Shown here: piece after piece, positions 21,894 to 30,598 of the stretch
Numbering within the stretch: the first letter of the stretch is position 1
How the letters are laid out: every line of letters begins with the position of its first letter
Assembly (NCBI GenBank): GCA_009693745.1
Contig: SHWR01000005.1
Location: 1 to 30,886, forward strand
Direction of reading: 5' to 3'
DNA from: Candidatus Fonsibacter sp.
GTDB taxonomy: Bacteria > Pseudomonadota > Alphaproteobacteria > Pelagibacterales > Pelagibacteraceae
DNA: 30,886 nt
The notes under the pieces: model-generated
What the model saw: only the letters and a program-made list of their open reading frames with translations
Told to the model about the DNA's origin: nothing
Databases searched by the model: none
Position numbers and translations under genes: made by a program

Positions 21894-22918
21894 TGAATAT
21901 ATCTAAAATTTCTAGTTCTCAGATAGAAATTATTGAAAAAAATAATGACTACTTAAGTTTTTATATAAAAAATAATTTAGTTCTTAGTAAAATTATTGGG
22001 GAGTTTGATTCCAATCTTAAAGAAATAGAAAATGTTACTAATACAAAAATTAATTTAAGAGGAAACTTGATGATTGTTCGAGGAGATTCCAATAACAGAC
22101 AGTCTGTTATACAAATTTTGGACAACTTAATAGCGAAGTTTGTAAATACTAATAGTATTGAGAAAGAAGATATCAAAATAATTTTTGATGTAACTAAAAT
22201 GAATAGAGTTGAGGCAGGTTCTAATTCAATTTATAGCGATATCGACGCTATCAAAACATCAAAAAAAACTATTTTACCAAGATCAGAAAAACAAAAAATT
22301 TACGTAGATGCTCTTAAAAATCATAAAATTGTTATGGCATTAGGACCTGCCGGAACTGGAAAAACATTCTTAGCTGTTGCTGTAGCTGTTACTTTTTTAC
22401 TAGAAGAAAGAGTAAAAAAAATAATTTTATCAAGACCAGCAGTAGAGGCTGGCGAAAATTTAGGTTTCTTGCCAGGAGATATGAAAGATAAAATTGATCC
22501 TTATCTTATACCTCTTTACGATTCTCTCTATGAACTCTTAGGATATGAAAAAATTCAAAGAAAAATTGAGGAGGGAATAATAGAGATTGCACCCCTTGCT
22601 TTTATGAGAGGAAGGACGCTAAAAGATTCGTTTGTAATATTAGACGAAGCTCAGAACGCAACTTTTACTCAAATAAAAATGTTTTTAACGAGACTTGGAA
22701 ATAACTCAACCATGGTGATTAATGGAGACCCATCACAAGTAGATTTAACAAAATCAAAAGAGTCAGGACTTTATGAAACAACAAAAATACTTAAAGATAT
22801 TAAAGAAATAAAAACCATAAATTTTGATCATAACGATGTTATGAGGCATCCTTTGGTTTCTAAAATTGTTAAGGCTTATGATGATTATAAAAAAAAAGAG
22901 CCTAATGGTAAAAGTTAA
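21893..22918 (+). CDS. ybeZ: PhoH-like ATPase (YbeZ)
   Basis: 341 residues. The Walker A motif GPAGTGKT lies at about 151-158 and Walker B VILDEAQNA at about 248-256, with LSRPAVEAGENLGFLPGDMKDK (about 182-203) and INGDPSQVDLT in between and after: all standard for the PhoH/YbeZ family. The N-terminal 100 residues form a small alpha/beta domain seen in the longer proteobacterial members. YbeZ is an ATPase linked to RNA metabolism and acts with the RNase YbeY, whose gene follows and overlaps by 14 bases. It is coupled to miaB by TAATG. Confidence 0.95.
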   Translation: MNISKISSSQIEIIEKNNDYLSFYIKNNLVLSKIIGEFDSNLKEIENVTNTKINLRGNLMIVRGDSNNRQSVIQILDNLIAKFVNTNSIEKEDIKIIFDVTKMNRVEAGSNSIYSDIDAIKTSKKTILPRSEKQKIYVDALKNHKIVMALGPAGTGKTFLAVAVAVTFLLEERVKKIILSRPAVEAGENLGFLPGDMKDKIDPYLIPLYDSLYELLGYEKIQRKIEEGIIEIAPLAFMRGRTLKDSFVILDEAQNATFTQIKMFLTRLGNNSTMVINGDPSQVDLTKSKESGLYETTKILKDIKEIKTINFDHNDVMRHPLVSKIVKAYDDYKKKEPNGKS

Positions 22919-23372
22919 TTTAGTTATTGAACATAAGAATTGGAAATCTAGATATCCCAAAGTAAATTTGTTTCTCAAAAAAAGTATCAAAAAAATATTA
23001 TTATCTATCTTCTCTTCTCGTGATCTTTCCTTTGAAATGTCTATTCTGCTTACCGAAACCAAAAATATGAAAAGTCTTAATAAAAAATTTAGAAAAATTA
23101 ATAAAGATACAGATATTTTATCTTTTCCAGCTGAAAAAAAAGATTTTTATAAGAAGGATCTAAAGTTAAAAAGAAAAATTTATTTAGGAGATATCGCTTT
23201 AAGCTATCAATATATTGAGGCGATTGTGAAAAAGCAAAATATAAGTTTTGATGATTATTTTAAAAAAATGTTAGTTCATGGAGTTTTGCATCTGATTGGC
23301 TACGAGCACGATTCTTTTAAGAAATATAAAAAAATGAATTTGTTAGAGCAAAAGATCATTAGAAATATTTAA
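22905..23372 (+). CDS. ybeY: Endoribonuclease YbeY
   Basis: 155 residues from the ATG at 22905. The frame is open upstream to 22866, but that part lies inside phoH and does not match the family; MVKVNLVIEHKNW does. The metal motif HGVLHLIGYEH (His125, His129, His135) is complete, and NKDTDILSFP (about 66-75) matches the conserved TDVLSFP. YbeY helps mature the 16S rRNA 3' end and in ribosome quality control. The 14-base overlap with phoH implies coupled translation. The corC-type gene that follows ybeY in many alphaproteobacteria is absent; lnt starts 8 bases later. Confidence 0.95.
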   Translation: MVKVNLVIEHKNWKSRYPKVNLFLKKSIKKILLSIFSSRDLSFEMSILLTETKNMKSLNKKFRKINKDTDILSFPAEKKDFYKKDLKLKRKIYLGDIALSYQYIEAIVKKQNISFDDYFKKMLVHGVLHLIGYEHDSFKKYKKMNLLEQKIIRNI

Positions 23373-23380
23373 AAATAAAG

Positions 23381-24919
23381 ATGTCAAAAAAAAATATTTT
23401 TTCTATCTATATTTTTTTACTATTATTAGGTTCTTTATCTAGCTTTTCTTTACCGCCTTATAATTTTATTTTTATAAATTTTATTACCTATTCTTTTTTC
23501 TTGTATCTAATAATCTTGTTTGAAGAAAAAAAAGTAAAACTATTTAATTTCTTTTTTTTAGGTTTTGCTTTTGGTTATGGATATTTTGCAAGTAGCCTTT
23601 ATTGGGTTTCGCATTCATTAACTTTTGACAAACAATTAACTTTTCTAATTCCTGTTGTTATATTTAGTTTGCCCGCATTACTTGCTGTTTTTTACGGTTT
23701 CGCAGTGATTATAATCCATTCTTTTATAAAAAGAGATTATGTTTTTTTATTAATATTTTCTATTTCTTTGTCCGTATTTGAATATCTACGAGGAATATTA
23801 TTTACTGGATTTTCTTGGAATCTAATATCTTATACCTGGAGTTTTTCACTTGAGAATATTCAAATATTAAAATTTATCGGCACATATACTTTTAATTTTT
23901 TTAGCATTCTTATCTTTTCAATTTACTTTAACTCTTTATGGCCAGTACAGTTTAAGAAAATATTAATCAATTCTGTTTTTATATTTATTGTTTTAATTTC
24001 TAATTATTTATTTGGAAAAATTATTATTAAAAATACAGAGTTTAATTATTATAAAGATGTTAAAGTAAAAATAGTCCAACCCAATATTGATATTGCTAAA
24101 ACTTGGGGAGTTGAAAATGAGAAAAGAAATTTAAATACTCTACTAGCCCTTAGCAAAGTTAACAAAGATGAGAAAACTTTAATTGTTTGGCCTGAGGGGA
24201 TGATCCAACAAACTAATCCTAAAGATCTATATAAATATAAAGAATATTTTAATAAAAATTTTTCTAAAAATCATTTTGTTGTCCTTGGAGTTACTAATCC
24301 AAGTATTTCAAACAATAAAATTAATTTTTATAATTCTTTAGTTGTGTTGAATAATAATGCTGAAATTGTTAGTGTTTATAATAAAATTAAACTTGTTCCA
24401 TTTGGAGAATTTATTCCTTTTGAAAATTTATTAGCAAAGTGGGGATTAAAAAAAATTACCTTTGGATATAGTTCTTTCTCTTCAGGCATTGAAAGAAAAG
24501 AGATTAGGATATTTAATAATTTATCTTTTTTACCATTGCTTTGTTATGAAATAATTTATTCTGGAGATCTTAAACTTAATTCAAATGACTATAATCTCAT
24601 AATAAATATTTCAGAGGATGGTTGGTTTGGAGATTCAATTGGTCCTTATCAACATTTAGTACATGCAATTTTTAGAGCAGTAGAGCAAGGCGTTCCAATT
24701 GTAAGATCGACTAACAAAGGTATGTCAGTTTTTATTTCTCCAAATGGAAAAATTATGAATTCTTTAGAATTAAATAAATCAGGTTTTATTGATCTAAATT
24801 TATTCTTTTTAAAGGAAAAAACCTTATTTTCTATGTTAGAAAACTATATTTTTTATTTTATAATCTTATTAAGTATTATATTCATTATTGCTCTTAGAAA
24901 ATTAAATAAAAATGGCTAA
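23381..24919 (+). CDS. lnt: Apolipoprotein N-acyltransferase
   Basis: 512 residues. The first 210 carry six or more hydrophobic segments, followed by a periplasmic nitrilase-fold domain (about 225-480) and a final membrane helix (about 485-505). The catalytic triad is present: Glu in VWPEGMIQQ (about 271), Lys in NKIKLVPFGEFIPF (about 337) and Cys in PLLCYEIIYS (about 388), matching E. coli Glu267, Lys335 and Cys387. Lnt adds the third acyl chain to lipoproteins; the DolP-like protein in this window is a potential substrate. SEDGWFGDSIGPYQH is another family hallmark. It overlaps metK by 8 bases. Confidence 0.96.
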   Translation: MSKKNIFSIYIFLLLLGSLSSFSLPPYNFIFINFITYSFFLYLIILFEEKKVKLFNFFFLGFAFGYGYFASSLYWVSHSLTFDKQLTFLIPVVIFSLPALLAVFYGFAVIIIHSFIKRDYVFLLIFSISLSVFEYLRGILFTGFSWNLISYTWSFSLENIQILKFIGTYTFNFFSILIFSIYFNSLWPVQFKKILINSVFIFIVLISNYLFGKIIIKNTEFNYYKDVKVKIVQPNIDIAKTWGVENEKRNLNTLLALSKVNKDEKTLIVWPEGMIQQTNPKDLYKYKEYFNKNFSKNHFVVLGVTNPSISNNKINFYNSLVVLNNNAEIVSVYNKIKLVPFGEFIPFENLLAKWGLKKITFGYSSFSSGIERKEIRIFNNLSFLPLLCYEIIYSGDLKLNSNDYNLIINISEDGWFGDSIGPYQHLVHAIFRAVEQGVPIVRSTNKGMSVFISPNGKIMNSLELNKSGFIDLNLFFLKEKTLFSMLENYIFYFIILLSIIFIIALRKLNKNG

Positions 24920-26075
24920 ACAAGATTATATATTTACCAGTGAGTCAGTATCAGAGGGGCATCCTGATAAAGTTTGCGATATTATATCGGACTCTATCCT
25001 TGATTTATATTTATCCAAATTTCCTGAAAGCCGAGTCGCTTGCGAAACTCTAGTAACTACCAATGCAGTAGTGATTGCTGGAGAAGTTAGAGGCCCTGAA
25101 ATAAAGAGTGATGAAATTGAAAAATTAATTAGATTAAGAGTTAAAGATATTGGTTACGAACAAGAAGGTTTTCATTGGAAAAATTTAAAATTTACAAATT
25201 ATCTTCATAGTCAATCACAAGATATAGCGGCAGGCGTTGATTCAGCCGGCAATAAAGATGAAGGTGCTGGCGATCAAGGAATTATGTTTGGTTATGCTTG
25301 CGCAGAAACAAAAGATTTTATGCCAGCACCGATAAGTTATTCTCATAAAGTTTTACAATTAATGTCAGAGGCAAGAAAATCTGGAAAAGAAAAACTTTTA
25401 AGACCCGATTCAAAAAGTCAATTTTCAGTTATTTATGAAAAAGGAAAACCAAAAGGAATTTCCTCAATAGTTGTTTCAACACAACATGATGAAAACGTTG
25501 ATCAAGAAAAAGTTAAAGAGATTGTGCGTCCTTACGTTTTATCGGTGATACCTAAAGGATGGATGTGTGATGAGAGAAATTTTTATGTTAATCCTACAGG
25601 CAGATTTGTGGTTGGTGGACCTGACGGCGACGCAGGATTAACAGGCAGAAAAATTATCGTGGATACTTATGGCGGAGCAGCACCTCATGGCGGAGGAGCA
25701 TTTTCAGGAAAAGATCCAACCAAAGTTGATAGATCCGCAGCTTATGTTGCAAGATATTTAGCAAAAAATATTGTTGCCGCAGGTGTTTCAGAAAAATGCT
25801 TAATTCAATTGTCCTACGCAATTGGTGTTTCACAACCACTTTCAATTTATATAGATTTGTTTGATAGTGAAGACAGTAAGTCAAAAAAAATTGAAGAAAT
25901 AATTTCTAAAAATTTTAATTTAAGTCCAAGAGGTATTCGTGAATTGTTAAAATTGAATAAACCTATTTATCAAAAAACAGCAGCATACGGACATTTCGGT
26001 AGACAGCCAGAAGACAATGGCTCTTTTAGCTGGGAAAAAACAGATTTAATTAAATATTTTCAATCAAAAGTATAA
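24912..26075 (+). CDS. metK: S-adenosylmethionine synthetase
   Basis: 387 residues, normal length. MetK makes SAM from methionine and ATP. Motifs: FTSESVSEGHPDKVCDIISD (about 8-27), the GAGDQGIMFGYAC signature (about 118-130), GGPDGDAGLTGRKIIVDTYGG (about 235-255) and GGGAFSGKDPTKVDRSAAY (about 259-277, phosphate-binding). The start overlaps the end of lnt by 8 bases, so there is no space for a SAM riboswitch directly upstream. Its product is the cofactor for several enzymes coded here (MiaB, TrmB, RsmI). The HTH regulator gene found between lnt and metK in many alphaproteobacteria is absent. Confidence 0.98.
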   Translation: MAKQDYIFTSESVSEGHPDKVCDIISDSILDLYLSKFPESRVACETLVTTNAVVIAGEVRGPEIKSDEIEKLIRLRVKDIGYEQEGFHWKNLKFTNYLHSQSQDIAAGVDSAGNKDEGAGDQGIMFGYACAETKDFMPAPISYSHKVLQLMSEARKSGKEKLLRPDSKSQFSVIYEKGKPKGISSIVVSTQHDENVDQEKVKEIVRPYVLSVIPKGWMCDERNFYVNPTGRFVVGGPDGDAGLTGRKIIVDTYGGAAPHGGGAFSGKDPTKVDRSAAYVARYLAKNIVAAGVSEKCLIQLSYAIGVSQPLSIYIDLFDSEDSKSKKIEEIISKNFNLSPRGIRELLKLNKPIYQKTAAYGHFGRQPEDNGSFSWEKTDLIKYFQSKV

Positions 26076-26076
26076 T

Positions 26077-26727
26077 TTGATCGAGAATAAAAAAAAGATT
26101 TTTTTTGGAAGATCAAAATCTAGAGCCTTATCTAAAAGCAAAATATTTTTTTATGAAAATCATAAAAAAGATTTTTTAGTAAATTTTGAAGAAATTAAAT
26201 TGATTAAAAATAGAGATTTTGTATTAGAAATAGGATTTGGTTTAGGTGAAAATTTATTATTTCAAGCAAGTACTTTTCCAAAAGATTACTTTATTGGAAT
26301 TGATCCGTTTATCAATGGTGTAGCTAACGTTATTCAAAAAGCTAAAGAGTCAAAGTTAAATAATATATCTATAATAGATGTCCCTGTACAAAAAGTTATA
26401 GATAATTTTTTAGATAATTTTTTTTCAAAAGTTTTTGTTTTATTTCCAGATCCGTGGATGAAAAATAAGCAGAAAAAAAGAAGATTATTAAATTATTTAT
26501 TTTTAGAAAAAATTTTAAAAAAAATGAAAAATAAATCTACGTTAATATTTGCAACAGATGACCAAGATTATTTTAATTACGTAGTCAAAGAGATCTCTTT
26601 ATTAAAGAAAAAAACAGATATTTTTGAATATATTTTGAGCAATAGACATCCAATAGTGGATACAAAATACTCAAATAAAGCCAGTAAATTAAAAAAAGAT
26701 ATTTATTTTTTAAATCTTGATAAGTAA
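26077..26727 (+). CDS. trmB: tRNA (guanine-N7-)-methyltransferase TrmB
   Basis: 216 residues from a TTG at 26077, one base after the metK stop; no ATG occurs before the conserved region, and the N-terminal FFGRSKSRALSKSK matches the basic FGRRKGRPL start of the family. TrmB uses SAM to methylate G46 in the tRNA variable loop. Motifs: VLEIGFGLGENL (SAM-binding, about 49-60), FIGIDPFINGVA (about 72-83), VFVLFPDPWMKNKQKKRR (about 123-140; the usual PDPWPKKRHxKRR) and a late VDTKYSNKA. In related genomes rimP often lies downstream, but here an 81-base gap with a promoter-like element and a hairpin leads to nusA. Confidence 0.93.
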   Translation: MIENKKKIFFGRSKSRALSKSKIFFYENHKKDFLVNFEEIKLIKNRDFVLEIGFGLGENLLFQASTFPKDYFIGIDPFINGVANVIQKAKESKLNNISIIDVPVQKVIDNFLDNFFSKVFVLFPDPWMKNKQKKRRLLNYLFLEKILKKMKNKSTLIFATDDQDYFNYVVKEISLLKKKTDIFEYILSNRHPIVDTKYSNKASKLKKDIYFLNLDK

Positions 26728-26745
26728 AAAAATGTAGCATAGATT
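26717..26745 (+). promoter_or_regulatory. Putative sigma-70 promoter for nusA-infB-rbfA
   Basis: TTGATA (26717-26722; 5 of 6 to TTGACA), a 17-base spacer and TAGATT (26740-26745; 4 of 6 to TATAAT) form a reasonable promoter at the very end of trmB. Transcription would start near 26752, giving a leader of about 57 bases that contains the hairpin at 26769-26793 and the ribosome-binding site. Confidence 0.45.
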
Positions 26746-26768
26746 AAAAGAAATTATTGAAAGTACAT

Positions 26769-26793
26769 AATGGGCTTAGGCCCATTTTTTTTT
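26769..26793 (+). terminator. Terminator hairpin in the nusA leader (putative attenuator)
   Basis: AATGGGC (26769-26775) pairs perfectly with GCCCATT (26780-26786) around a TTAG loop, and T continues to 26793 (nine T in a row in all). This is a canonical intrinsic terminator. It ends only 15 bases before the nusA start and abuts its ribosome-binding site, so no separate promoter fits downstream: every nusA transcript must read through it. NusA is itself a factor that stimulates hairpin termination, which suggests feedback control. The termination-like structure is seen directly; the regulation is inference. Confidence 0.8.
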
Positions 26794-26794
26794 C

Positions 26795-26800
26795 AGGAAA
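26795..26800 (+). promoter_or_regulatory. Ribosome-binding site of nusA
   Basis: AGGAAA lies 8 bases before the ATG at 26809 and directly after the U-tract of the leader hairpin. It supports that ATG over the in-frame ATG at 26770, which sits inside the hairpin. Clear Shine-Dalgarno sites are rare in this window, so its presence is notable. Confidence 0.65.
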
Positions 26801-26808
26801 CAAAACTA

Positions 26809-28353
26809 ATGTTAAATAATAGAGTTGATACAGTTGAACTAATTAGAATAGTTGACGCTGTAGCAAACGAAAAATCAATTGATAAAGAGCTTGTTCTTAC
26901 CTCTATGGAAGAAGCCATTGAGAAAGCTGCAAGAACTCGTTATGGACAAGAGAATAATATTTATGTTTCTATCAATAGAGCTAACGGCCAAATTGAATTA
27001 GGCCGAAGATTAAAAGTTGTGGAAAACCCAGCCAATAGTCAAAATGAGATCAGTTTAAAAGAAGCTAAAAAAATTAAAAGCGATATAGAACTTGAGCAAG
27101 AAATTCGAGAACCACTGCCTCCAATTGATTTTGGCAGAATAGCCGCACAAGCTGCAAAACAAGTTATTACTCAAAAAGTTAGAGATGCTGAAAGAGAAAA
27201 ACAATATAACGAATTTAAAGACAAGATCGGAGAAGTTCTTAGCGGCATAGTTAAACGAATTGAATTTGGAAACATTATTGTTGATTTACAAAAAGCCGAA
27301 TCAATAATTAAAAGAGATGAATTAATACCAAGAGAAAATATAAAAGTAGGTGATAGAATAAAAGCTTACTGTTATGAAGTTAAAAAAGAAAGTAAAGGCC
27401 CTCAAATATTTTTATCAAGAGCGCACCCTCAATTTATGTCAAAGCTATTTAAGCTTGAAGTACCAGAAATTTATGAAGGAACAATCGAGATTAAATCGGT
27501 AGCAAGAGATCCGGGTAGTAGAGCAAAGATTTGCGTTACATCAAAAGATAAATCTATAGATCCCGTGGGTGCTTGCGTAGGTATGAGAGGAAGCAGAGTG
27601 CAAGCGGTCGTGAATGAATTACAAGGTGAGAAGATTGATATTATTCACTGGTCAGAAGATCCAGCAACACTTGTGATCAATGCTTTAGCACCAGCTGAAG
27701 TTCAAAAAGTTGTTCTTGATGAAGCTTCAAAAAGAATAGAAGTTGTTATTGATGAAAATAATCTAAGTAAAGCTATAGGAAGAAGAGGACAAAACGTTCG
27801 ATTAGCTTCTAAACTAATGAACTATGAAATTGATATTTTAACTGATCAAGAAGAAACAGAAAAAAGACAATCTGAATTTAAAATTAAAACAAAAAGATTT
27901 ATTGAAAGTTTAGAAATTGATGAGATGATGGCGCAGCTTTTGGTATTAGAAGGATTTTCTTCTATCAAAGAAATCAATGGAGCTCCTTTAGAGGAGATAA
28001 CTAAAATTGATGGCTTTGATGCAGAAACAGCTAAAGAATTAAAAGAAAGAGCAAAAGAATATTTAGAAACAGAATCTAAAGAAATATCAAACAAAGTTAA
28101 AGAGTTAGGCATACAAGAAGATCTCATGAATCACCCAGGATTATCACTCGGAATGCTACTTACTTTAGGTGAAAAAAATATAAAAACTTTAGCCGATTTT
28201 GCAGATTTATCAGTGGACGAAATCTTAGGTGGCTACGATGAATTTAAGGGAAAAAGAGTGGAATTTGAGGGAATTCTGGAAAATTTTGACATCATAAGAG
28301 CTGAGGCTGAGCGCCTTATAATGAGCGCTAGAGAAAAAGTTTTTAACAAATAA
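26809..28353 (+). CDS. nusA: Transcription termination/antitermination factor NusA
   Basis: 514 residues from the ATG at 26809. An in-frame ATG at 26770 would add MGLGPFFFQETKL, encoded by the leader hairpin and unlike any NusA N-terminus. Domains: RNAP-binding NTD (1-125, with TSMEEAIEKAARTRYG), S1 (about 140-205, GEVLSGIVKRIEFGNIIVDL), KH1 (about 255-290, DPVGACVGMRGSRVQAVVNEL), KH2 (about 320-350, LSKAIGRRGQNVRLASKLM) and two C-terminal helix-hairpin-helix repeats as in proteobacteria (LLVLEGFSSIKEI..., LLTLGEKNIKTLADFADLS...). NusA binds RNA polymerase and modulates pausing, termination and antitermination. rimP and ylxR, its usual partners on either side, are both absent. infB follows after 22 bases. 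Confidence 0.97.
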   Translation: MLNNRVDTVELIRIVDAVANEKSIDKELVLTSMEEAIEKAARTRYGQENNIYVSINRANGQIELGRRLKVVENPANSQNEISLKEAKKIKSDIELEQEIREPLPPIDFGRIAAQAAKQVITQKVRDAEREKQYNEFKDKIGEVLSGIVKRIEFGNIIVDLQKAESIIKRDELIPRENIKVGDRIKAYCYEVKKESKGPQIFLSRAHPQFMSKLFKLEVPEIYEGTIEIKSVARDPGSRAKICVTSKDKSIDPVGACVGMRGSRVQAVVNELQGEKIDIIHWSEDPATLVINALAPAEVQKVVLDEASKRIEVVIDENNLSKAIGRRGQNVRLASKLMNYEIDILTDQEETEKRQSEFKIKTKRFIESLEIDEMMAQLLVLEGFSSIKEINGAPLEEITKIDGFDAETAKELKERAKEYLETESKEISNKVKELGIQEDLMNHPGLSLGMLLTLGEKNIKTLADFADLSVDEILGGYDEFKGKRVEFEGILENFDIIRAEAERLIMSAREKVFNK

Positions 28354-28375
28354 TAAACTCGCTTTTAGAAAAAAC

Positions 28376-30592
28376 ATGGACGTTAAAGACAAAAAAAAAA
28401 AACTTACATTAAAAAATTTTAGTGGTGGACCAGCAGCCATTTCAAGCTATGCAAGAGGAGCTGGTAATAAATCAGTTTTAGTTGAGAAAAAGAAGAACAG
28501 ATCTATTGATATTAGTCAGACTGTTGAAAAAGCAAAAATTTCCTCAAGTCCACAAGATGTAGCAAAAGTAAAGACTTTAACAAAAGAAGATACAGCTAAA
28601 GCTCAAAAATCTGCGCAGGAATGGGCAAGAAAAAAAATTCAAGAAGAACTTGAAATAGATAATAGTAAAAAATTAATTAAAAAAACTCACGGCAAAAAAA
28701 GAGAATATAAACTAACCTTATCTAAAGCGCTTACGGATGCCGATGAAGATGAAAAATCAAGAAGTTTAGCTTCATTTAAAAGAGCTAGAGAAAAAGATAA
28801 AAAATTAGTTCAAGATGGGGATGAATCGGGTGAAGCAAAAAAAGCTTCTAGAGAAATATCGGTACCTAATTTAATCACTATTCAGGACCTTGCAAACAGA
28901 ATGGCAGAAAAAGCAAGCTCGATTATTAAATTTTTATTTGAAAAAAATGTAAAAGTTACAATCAATCACACCATCGACAGAGATACCGCACAGTACATCG
29001 TTGGAGCATTTGGACATACAGTTGTCAAAGATAATCAAATCGATGATGAATTGTCAAAATTAAAAAAATCTAAAGAAGACGAAGACATATATTCTAGGCC
29101 TCCAGTAATAACTGTAATGGGTCACGTCGATCATGGTAAAACCTCATTACTAGATGCATTAAGAGAAGCAAATGTTGTTGCAACAGAGCACGGTGGAATT
29201 ACGCAGCACATTGGTGCTTATCAAGTTTTTGCAGAAGATAAAAAATGGATGACTTTCATCGATACACCGGGTCATGCGGCTTTTACTGAAATGAGAGCTA
29301 GAGGATCTAAAATTACAGATATCGTTGTTTTGGTCGTTGCTGCAAATGATGGAATTAAACCGCAAACGATTGAAGCGATACAACATGCAAAAGCTGCAAA
29401 AGTTCCAATCATAGTCGCAATTAATAAATGTGATATTCACGGCGTTGATAAACAAAAAGTTAGAAATCAATTATTAGAGCACGAACTTGTTGTTGAAGAA
29501 TTAGGCGGAGATATTCAGTGTGTTGAAATATCAGCTTTAAAGAAAACAAATCTAGATAAATTAAAAGAGGCAATTATTTTACAAGCAGAAATTTTAAATC
29601 ATAAAACGAACCCAAATGTACCTGCTCAGGGAATAGTGATTGAATCAAAGTTAGACAAAGGCAAAGGACCGGTGTCGACAATTTTAATCACGAGAGGAAC
29701 TTTAAAAAGAGGTGACTTCTTTGCAAGTGGTTTGCAGTGGGGAAAAATTAGAGCGATGAATAATTTTAGAGGAGAATTAGTTAATGAAGCAACCCCTTCA
29801 ATGCCAGTTGAGATTATTGGTTTAACGGGTGTGTCTGAAGCAGGCGATGATTTTTTAGTTTTGGATAGCGAGGCAAAAGCAAAGGAAATAAATGAACATA
29901 GAATTGAACAGGGTAGAGCTAAAAAAACTATCGGTCTTGTTAAGAAAAATGACATTTTTGGAGATGTTAACAAACAAAAAGAATTATCAATTATTATCAA
30001 AAGTGATGTGCATGGATCTGCAGAGGCTTTATCTAATGCGATATTAAAAATTCAACATGATGAAGTTAAGCCAGATATCGTTTTATCATCCGTTGGTGCC
30101 ATTACAGAGACAGATGTATCTTTAGCAAAAGCTTCTAATGCGGTTTTAATTGGCTTTAATATTAAGCCTAATAAAGAAGCAAAAGATCTTGCAATAAAAT
30201 TAGGGGTGAACGTTTTATACTTTAATATTATTTATGAGGCGATTGAGCACATTACTAAAGCACTTTCAGGTTTATTAGCGCCAGAAATTAACGAACAATT
30301 ATTAGGACAGTGCGAAATCTTACAAGTATTTAAATCCTCAAAAGCTGGAAAAGTTGCAGGTATTAAAGTGACAGAGGGAAGTATCGTTAATAATTCTAAT
30401 GTAAGAATTGTTAGAGATGGAAGCGTTGTATACACAGGAAAAGTCGCATCTCTCTTTAGAGAAAAAAATGAAGTGAAAGAAATTAAAGCAGGCATTGAGG
30501 GCGGAGTAGCTTTTAAAGATTTCTTAGATTTTAAAGAAAAAGATATTATTGAAGCATTTTCTGTTGTTGAAAGCGCAAGAACAATAAATTAG
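28376..30592 (+). CDS. infB: Translation initiation factor IF-2
   Basis: 738 residues, short compared with the 830-970 common in alphaproteobacteria, mainly because the charged N-terminal region is reduced to about 165 residues. The IF2_N-type segment VPNLITIQDLANRMAEKAS (about 163-181) is kept. The GTPase domain shows G1 VMGHVDHGKTSLLDAL (about 246-261), G3 DTPGHAAF (about 295-302), G4 NKCD (about 351-354) and G5 SALKKTNLD. The C-terminal domains bind fMet-tRNA. IF-2 places initiator tRNA on the 30S subunit. Codons 6-9 are an uninterrupted run of 12 A (28391-28402), a possible slippage site. No Shine-Dalgarno site is evident. Confidence 0.98.
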   Translation: MDVKDKKKKLTLKNFSGGPAAISSYARGAGNKSVLVEKKKNRSIDISQTVEKAKISSSPQDVAKVKTLTKEDTAKAQKSAQEWARKKIQEELEIDNSKKLIKKTHGKKREYKLTLSKALTDADEDEKSRSLASFKRAREKDKKLVQDGDESGEAKKASREISVPNLITIQDLANRMAEKASSIIKFLFEKNVKVTINHTIDRDTAQYIVGAFGHTVVKDNQIDDELSKLKKSKEDEDIYSRPPVITVMGHVDHGKTSLLDALREANVVATEHGGITQHIGAYQVFAEDKKWMTFIDTPGHAAFTEMRARGSKITDIVVLVVAANDGIKPQTIEAIQHAKAAKVPIIVAINKCDIHGVDKQKVRNQLLEHELVVEELGGDIQCVEISALKKTNLDKLKEAIILQAEILNHKTNPNVPAQGIVIESKLDKGKGPVSTILITRGTLKRGDFFASGLQWGKIRAMNNFRGELVNEATPSMPVEIIGLTGVSEAGDDFLVLDSEAKAKEINEHRIEQGRAKKTIGLVKKNDIFGDVNKQKELSIIIKSDVHGSAEALSNAILKIQHDEVKPDIVLSSVGAITETDVSLAKASNAVLIGFNIKPNKEAKDLAIKLGVNVLYFNIIYEAIEHITKALSGLLAPEINEQLLGQCEILQVFKSSKAGKVAGIKVTEGSIVNNSNVRIVRDGSVVYTGKVASLFREKNEVKEIKAGIEGGVAFKDFLDFKEKDIIEAFSVVESARTIN

Positions 30593-30598
30593 TTAATA

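Noticed and set aside
24880..24911. SAM riboswitch ahead of metK
   Set aside because: metK overlaps the lnt coding sequence, leaving no leader, and no SAM-binding fold is recognisable.
26770..26808. Upstream in-frame ATG of nusA inside the hairpin
   Set aside because: The extra residues match no NusA N-terminus, and a good ribosome-binding site sits before the ATG at 26809.
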